DNA from: JBEDKD01 sp041172365
GTDB taxonomy: Bacteria > Cyanobacteriota > Cyanobacteriia > Cyanobacteriales > Microcoleaceae
Reading direction: 5' to 3'
Assembly: GCA_041172365.1 (NCBI GenBank)
Contig: JBEDKD010000161.1
Location: 1-16,634 of the forward strand
DNA length: 16,634 bases
Shown: piece after piece, positions 12,822-16,634 of the stretch
How positions within the stretch are numbered: the stretch's first letter is position 1
Layout: the number at the start of each line of letters is the position of its first letter
Position numbers and translations under genes: made by a program
The notes under the pieces: model-generated
What the model was told of the DNA's origin: nothing
The model's database searches: none
Seen by the model: the letters and a program-made list of their open reading frames with translations, nothing else

Positions 12822-15725
12822 TTAGGAGAGGGGATGATGTCGTTTCTGACGATATCGGAAAATTATTAATAAACCGATTCCCAGGATTAAACCGAGCCAA
12901 GTTTCGGGTTCGGGTATTCCTTCTTGATTCATGGGATTTGCGGGTTTGGTTAATGTTTCTTTTCCTGATTCGACTTGACGATCGAAACGATCGCGTTGTG
13001 CTTCGGCTTCTTTCAGTAATTCCCGTTGTCTGTCATTGACTAAGACAATCATGGATGAGTAAGGAGTAACGATTTTAAACTGTTTCGCGATCGCGTGAAT
13101 CCCATCTAATTTAGAGACTTGCTCCAGACTGGTTTTTTTACTGAGGGCTAATACCAATTGACGGGCAGCCAGGGGCGAAAATTCATTTTCTTCTGGCTTC
13201 TTCAATGGGGAAACTTTTTTCAATTCACTCGGAGATAATTTGACATTAATCCAAGTATAACCATCGACGACATTAACGGTTGATTTGCCTAATTTTGCTT
13301 TCGTCGCGAGACGTTGCATTACTTCTTTAATATCACTGCCGACACCTCCTCCACTATCTTGAATCGCCTTTAAGGTATTATCATTATATGCGGGCGGCAT
13401 TCCTCCTAAATGGAGCATCCATAGGGGCGCACCTAAAGAGGGGATTTTTTCCTTGTCTTTCGATAACTCATAATTCCCGCGATCGCTAATTAAGAAAATG
13501 CCATTATAGGTTTCCTCACGCCGTAAACTGGCAAACTGTTGTAACATTTCATTAAATGACAAACTGCCATAAAAACTTAACTGACTCAGTTTAAATTGCT
13601 CAGGCTCATTGACGCGTTGCGGTGTCATTCCTGGGGAACTAGAAATATAAAGATCAATGTCATTGTCACCGAATTTTTTACGGGTTAAGCCTTCTAAGGT
13701 TTCTTGTACTTTTTGACGTTGGGATGTCATACTATAGGAAGTATCAAGAATCACGGCAAATTTTTGATTATTTGGTAAGACATAATCGGAGTTAGTTAAG
13801 GGTTTCGCGGTGATTTTCTGTCCCCCAGAGAAAATTACCTCTTGTAAGGTAGGTGCAATTTTGTTACTCAGGGGAAAATACTCAGGCAACCAATTATTTT
13901 TATCTATTTTCTCGGCATATTTTACCCCATTGATGGTATAATTTCGTTGGGTGTATCCTGTCCAAAAGATATTACGTTTTTCGGCTAAATTTGGTAAACT
14001 CCATCCTTTTTCCTCTGCCATTACTTTATAGGTTAACCACAGGTGCATTACCTTAGCGCGATCAGGGGAAAACCAATTATTATTTAAAACCTGTTTAGCC
14101 GGAATAGGAAAAGCTCTTAAACGATAATTTTTCGGCCCAACTTGCTCCAATAAAGCTGGATCTTGTCTTTCCACTCTCACTTGACTATTATAAACTTTTT
14201 GGGCAGCCCCACGCGGAGATACCGTAAAAGGAAATGCTTTGCTAATATCAGCAGTATCTCCTAACCATAATCCCGTGACAGTAGCACTTTCTGGCAGAGA
14301 GAAATAGTAAAATATCTCTTGTAATTCATTGGTTTGATTTTGATATACTTCATGGAGTGCTACTTCAGCAAAATTACCCTTTTCTTTCACCGCGATATCT
14401 TGAGACTGTAACCAAACCTTTTTCTCATTAATATTTAATAAACCTGCCTGTACTTGATCGCGCTCATAAGTAGATTGGAGCGCGTGTTGAATGGCATTAG
14501 TTTCCCCTTTTTGAATCGGTTTATCAAAAAAAGCTTCATAAAGTTTTTCCGCTTTTTCCACATCACGTTGGGAACCTTGATACAAAAAAGGAGACATGAG
14601 ATAATTATACCAATTTTGTAAAGTTTGCCCCGCGTCTTGGGATAATCCTAGCCATTGATACATCACACGAATATGATCATTTTCTTTGACGGTACTGAGA
14701 TAACGATAGGGTGATAAATAAGCATTGACTAATCCCTCTTTAATGTGATCTGATTGGGCGATAAGGGTGGGACGAATATCACTATTAGCCGGAGTCTCTA
14801 AAAGTTGTAGGGCTTTAATTTGAGGTTGATTTTGCAGTGACAAAAATATCACTAACCAAGTGGTGATAATAGATAAAGACGCGATCCTCATTTTTGGCTT
14901 ACCATACTGAGAGGCAAAATCTCGTAATATTTTTTGCCCTGATTCCAGATAAAGAAATCCGAATAAAGAAGGCATTGCGACAAATAATCCCCCTGAGAAA
15001 ATCAAAAAACACCACCCCAAATATATATATATAACTGAAAATGCTAAAGACGAAATGAGACGTGCTCCGATATTTTCTAATGAATCATTGATATTAGAAA
15101 TTTCAGAAATAAGATTCAAGACTAATTGGAAGGCCAGGTGAATAGTAGAAACAGCCACGGGAAGGGCATAAAAGAAAAGGATAGTCGCGGCATAGAGTCC
15201 AATTATCAGCATTAAACTATGACAGCCCATCTGTAACCAGGCTATTTTTTCTTGTCCGATTAACCGTGCCCAAAAGTTATTATTTTTAATTTTGGGTTCG
15301 GTTAAATCTTCTCTAAATCCCACATATCCATAGAGTAATTCACCGAAAAATGCAGCCATACATAAACAAATTGTGGCTAAAAACATCCCACTCGCGGGAG
15401 TTAATTCACGGATGAGGAATAGACGAATTAAACATAAGACAAAAAGCGGTGCTTCCACGCCGTAGAAAAAAAGCATGAGTTGACGTGGTTGTTTGTCAAA
15501 ATGTTTTTTTGCTAAAAGAATCGAAAGGATAGGCATGATCATTAATGCCAAGATTGTCAAGGAAAAATCTAGGGGGATTTCTCCGAGGATGGTTGCCACG
15601 AGTAAAGGAATACTAATCGCCAATAAAAAAATGGTAGCTATCAAACAAAAAATAATATTCCAGCCCCAGAAAATGCTGTTAAATGTTTTTTCTACTCTTT
15701 GCTGAAAAGTGAGTTTTTTGGGCAT
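12822..15725 (-). CDS. PEP-CTERM integral membrane VIT/vWA protein (TIGR02921-like)
   Basis: A 967-residue membrane protein. I chose the ATG at 15725, eight bases after GAGAGGGA; the upstream ATG at 15782 would add 19 unsupported residues. The N-terminal third (about 20-300) has around seven hydrophobic segments. The central part resembles a VIT domain (about 445-545). A von Willebrand A domain follows with the metal site DTSYS (661-665) and ISDRGNY (about 746-752). The C terminus has the PEP-CTERM tail: PEPE (938-941), a hydrophobic stretch and the basic end RYRQKR. This order fits the cyanobacterial TIGR02921 family. Such tails are recognised by an exosortase, which is not encoded here. The role may be adhesion or envelope protein handling, but it is unknown. 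The gene is complete and stands alone. Confidence 0.88.
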   Translation of the reverse strand: MPKKLTFQQRVEKTFNSIFWGWNIIFCLIATIFLLAISIPLLVATILGEIPLDFSLTILALMIMPILSILLAKKHFDKQPRQLMLFFYGVEAPLFVLCLIRLFLIRELTPASGMFLATICLCMAAFFGELLYGYVGFREDLTEPKIKNNNFWARLIGQEKIAWLQMGCHSLMLIIGLYAATILFFYALPVAVSTIHLAFQLVLNLISEISNINDSLENIGARLISSLAFSVIYIYLGWCFLIFSGGLFVAMPSLFGFLYLESGQKILRDFASQYGKPKMRIASLSIITTWLVIFLSLQNQPQIKALQLLETPANSDIRPTLIAQSDHIKEGLVNAYLSPYRYLSTVKENDHIRVMYQWLGLSQDAGQTLQNWYNYLMSPFLYQGSQRDVEKAEKLYEAFFDKPIQKGETNAIQHALQSTYERDQVQAGLLNINEKKVWLQSQDIAVKEKGNFAEVALHEVYQNQTNELQEIFYYFSLPESATVTGLWLGDTADISKAFPFTVSPRGAAQKVYNSQVRVERQDPALLEQVGPKNYRLRAFPIPAKQVLNNNWFSPDRAKVMHLWLTYKVMAEEKGWSLPNLAEKRNIFWTGYTQRNYTINGVKYAEKIDKNNWLPEYFPLSNKIAPTLQEVIFSGGQKITAKPLTNSDYVLPNNQKFAVILDTSYSMTSQRQKVQETLEGLTRKKFGDNDIDLYISSSPGMTPQRVNEPEQFKLSQLSFYGSLSFNEMLQQFASLRREETYNGIFLISDRGNYELSKDKEKIPSLGAPLWMLHLGGMPPAYNDNTLKAIQDSGGGVGSDIKEVMQRLATKAKLGKSTVNVVDGYTWINVKLSPSELKKVSPLKKPEENEFSPLAARQLVLALSKKTSLEQVSKLDGIHAIAKQFKIVTPYSSMIVLVNDRQRELLKEAEAQRDRFDRQVESGKETLTKPANPMNQEGIPEPETWLGLILGIGLLIIFRYRQKRHHPLS

Positions 15726-15841
15726 ATATTTCCCTCTCTTAATGGGGGTGCGATGAGGATATCTGATAACAGAGGCAGACAAGCTTATTATAGCGAAGGA
15801 GAGCCACGATCGCGTAGGGTGAAAAGATTAAATTTTTCAAA

Positions 15842-15918
15842 GTAGGGGCGAAGCATGACCGTATTAAATCTCTGCTTGTAACCAATAATAGCTTATCTGC
15901 GGTCATGCTTCGCCCTAC
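15842..15918. repeat. GTAGGGGCGAAGC inverted repeat
   Basis: The left arm GTAGGGGCGAAGCATGACCG (15842-15861) and right arm CGGTCATGCTTCGCCCTAC (15900-15918) are complementary with one bulged G, around a 38-base loop. The left arm start also occurs at 5773-5785 next to the first MITE. It lies between the divergent PEP-CTERM and smpB genes. A short GGATGCTCCC at 15941-15950 nearby matches the end of the 112-bp MITE and may be a relic. Confidence 0.8.
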
Positions 15919-15977
15919 TACGGATATATTTGGAAAAATAGGATGCTCCCGAAAAACAATCCACAAATGAGAAAAAG

Positions 15978-15986
15978 TGCTATAAT
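15978..15986 (+). promoter_or_regulatory. smpB: Extended -10 promoter for smpB
   Basis: TGCTATAAT is a perfect extended -10 element, 39 bp before the smpB ATG. The -35 region (about 15955-15965) has no good match, which an extended -10 can tolerate. It predicts a short leader of roughly 30 bases. Confidence 0.6.
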
Positions 15987-16025
15987 GTTATGTTGTAATG
16001 ATAAGGAGTAAAAGAAAGATAAGAG

Positions 16026-16493
16026 ATGGCAGACAACAGCACTGGATACAAAATAGTAAGCGATAATCGTCAAGCACGGTTTCTCTACGATATCCTAGAG
16101 ACATACCAAGCGGGGATAGAGCTCAAGGGTACGGAAGTGAAATCCATTCGCGAAGGTAAAGTCAATCTACGGGATGGCTATGGTTTAATTCGCAATGGGG
16201 AATTATGGTTAATTAATATTCATATTTCTCCTTGGGGAAGCGCGAGTAATTATTTTAACCATGATCCCCTTCGTACCCGTAAATTGTTATTACATAAAGA
16301 GGAAATTCGCAAATTAGTGGGGAAAGTGGAGCAAAAGGGATTAACTTTGGTGCCCTTAAAAATGTACCTGAAAAATGGTTGGGTTAAAGTTGATATTGGC
16401 TTGGGTAAGGGTAAAAAGTTACACGATAAACGGGAAGATATGAAGCGTCGTGATGACAAGCGCGAAATCGAACGGGCGATTAAGCAATTTTAA
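16026..16493 (+). CDS. smpB: SsrA-binding protein SmpB
   Basis: A 155-residue cytosolic protein that carries tmRNA (SsrA) to stalled ribosomes in trans-translation. The OB-fold core shows the family segments ARFLYDILETYQAGIELKGT (17-36), EVKSIREGKVNL (37-48) and the NIHISPW loop (64-70), and the basic tail KKLHDKREDMKRRDDKREIE (130-149) that inserts into the ribosomal decoding channel. Length and motifs are normal. AAGGAG lies 17 bases before the ATG, longer than optimal; the nearer AAGAG abuts the start. No ssrA gene is visible in this window. A GTG-started gene follows 29 bp downstream. Confidence 0.97.
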   Translation: MADNSTGYKIVSDNRQARFLYDILETYQAGIELKGTEVKSIREGKVNLRDGYGLIRNGELWLINIHISPWGSASNYFNHDPLRTRKLLLHKEEIRKLVGKVEQKGLTLVPLKMYLKNGWVKVDIGLGKGKKLHDKREDMKRRDDKREIERAIKQF

Positions 16494-16522
16494 ATGAAGG
16501 ATACTGTAACGAGGAGAAAACC

Positions 16523-16634
16523 GTGACAAAATCTTCAGCCAAAAATTCTGTCAATCCCCAGACTGGAAAACCCCAGTCTTCGGGGATAAGTCTGTTTATT
16601 CTCTCATTTATTTTTCGTCTTCTTTTATTAATTG
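16523..16634 (+). CDS. N-terminal fragment of an unrecognised membrane-associated protein
   Basis: GTG at 16523 has a strong GAGGAG six bases upstream and opens a frame that runs off the window after 37 codons. It begins with a polar Ser/Asn/Lys-rich stretch of about 24 residues and then a hydrophobic segment (SLFILSFIFRLLLLI) that looks like a membrane anchor or late signal sequence. It is probably co-transcribed with smpB. I do not recognise the family from this fragment. Confidence 0.6.
   Translation, partial: MTKSSAKNSVNPQTGKPQSSGISLFILSFIFRLLLLI

Noticed and set aside
15726..15782. Longer N terminus (19 extra residues) for the PEP-CTERM protein
   Set aside because: The downstream ATG at 15725 has a GAGAGGGA ribosome-binding sequence at good spacing and begins the typical MPKKLTF-like sequence.
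15500..16634. tmRNA gene next to smpB
   Set aside because: No tRNA-like ends or tag-encoding frame were found near smpB.

Overview
The window is cyanobacterial chromosome. The palindrome GCGATCGC (HIP1) recurs throughout, every recognisable protein is a typical cyanobacterial family (DUF2605/DUF2973 pair, DICT-domain kinase, grxC-gshB pair, a VIT/vWA membrane protein with a PEP-CTERM tail), and the intergenic DNA is full of the heptanucleotide arrays (STRR-like) and palindromic repeats common in repeat-rich cyanobacteria. I cannot name a genus safely. No tRNA, rRNA, CRISPR array or complete insertion sequence was recognised.

Layout. 1-316 is repeats. 317-2338 (-) is a DICT-GAF-histidine kinase. 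2588-3349 (-) is a pair of small cyanobacterial genes (DUF2605, then DUF2973). 3432-3757 holds three heptamer-repeat blocks in opposed orientation, and 3794-5614 (+) is thrS with a hairpin terminator. 5792-6058 is a MITE-like element with a 9-bp target duplication lying on the stop codon of the next gene. 6063-9173 (-) is a probable operon read grxC, gshB, DUF4870, Gfo/Idh/MocA oxidoreductase. 9206-9371 is a 166-nt homopurine heptamer array at the grxC promoter. 9413-9547 is a second type of MITE with an 8-bp duplication. 9631-11457 (-) is hflX, whose conserved N terminus has no canonical start codon. 11608-11898 (+) is a small HTH protein with an AT-hook-like tail. 11940-12820 is a gene-free repeat nest with a tandem 59-bp repeat, a 146-bp duplication and another MITE copy. 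12822-15725 (-) is a TIGR02921-like PEP-CTERM membrane protein. 16026-16493 (+) is smpB, followed by the first codons of a membrane-associated protein cut by the window edge.

Functionally the genes are mostly housekeeping: threonine charging (thrS), thiol redox (grxC with gshB), ribosome rescue (smpB) and ribosome-associated GTPase activity (hflX). What is unusual is how deeply small repeats have invaded this DNA: they sit at promoters, ribosome-binding regions and stop codons, and in two genes (the oxidoreductase and hflX) palindromic repeats lie in frame inside the coding sequence. Three small non-coding mobile elements have exact target duplications that can be read directly, and two of them lie inside older repeats, so the order of insertion can be reconstructed. 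I found no convincing new multi-gene system. The repeat biology and the hflX start are the best leads.
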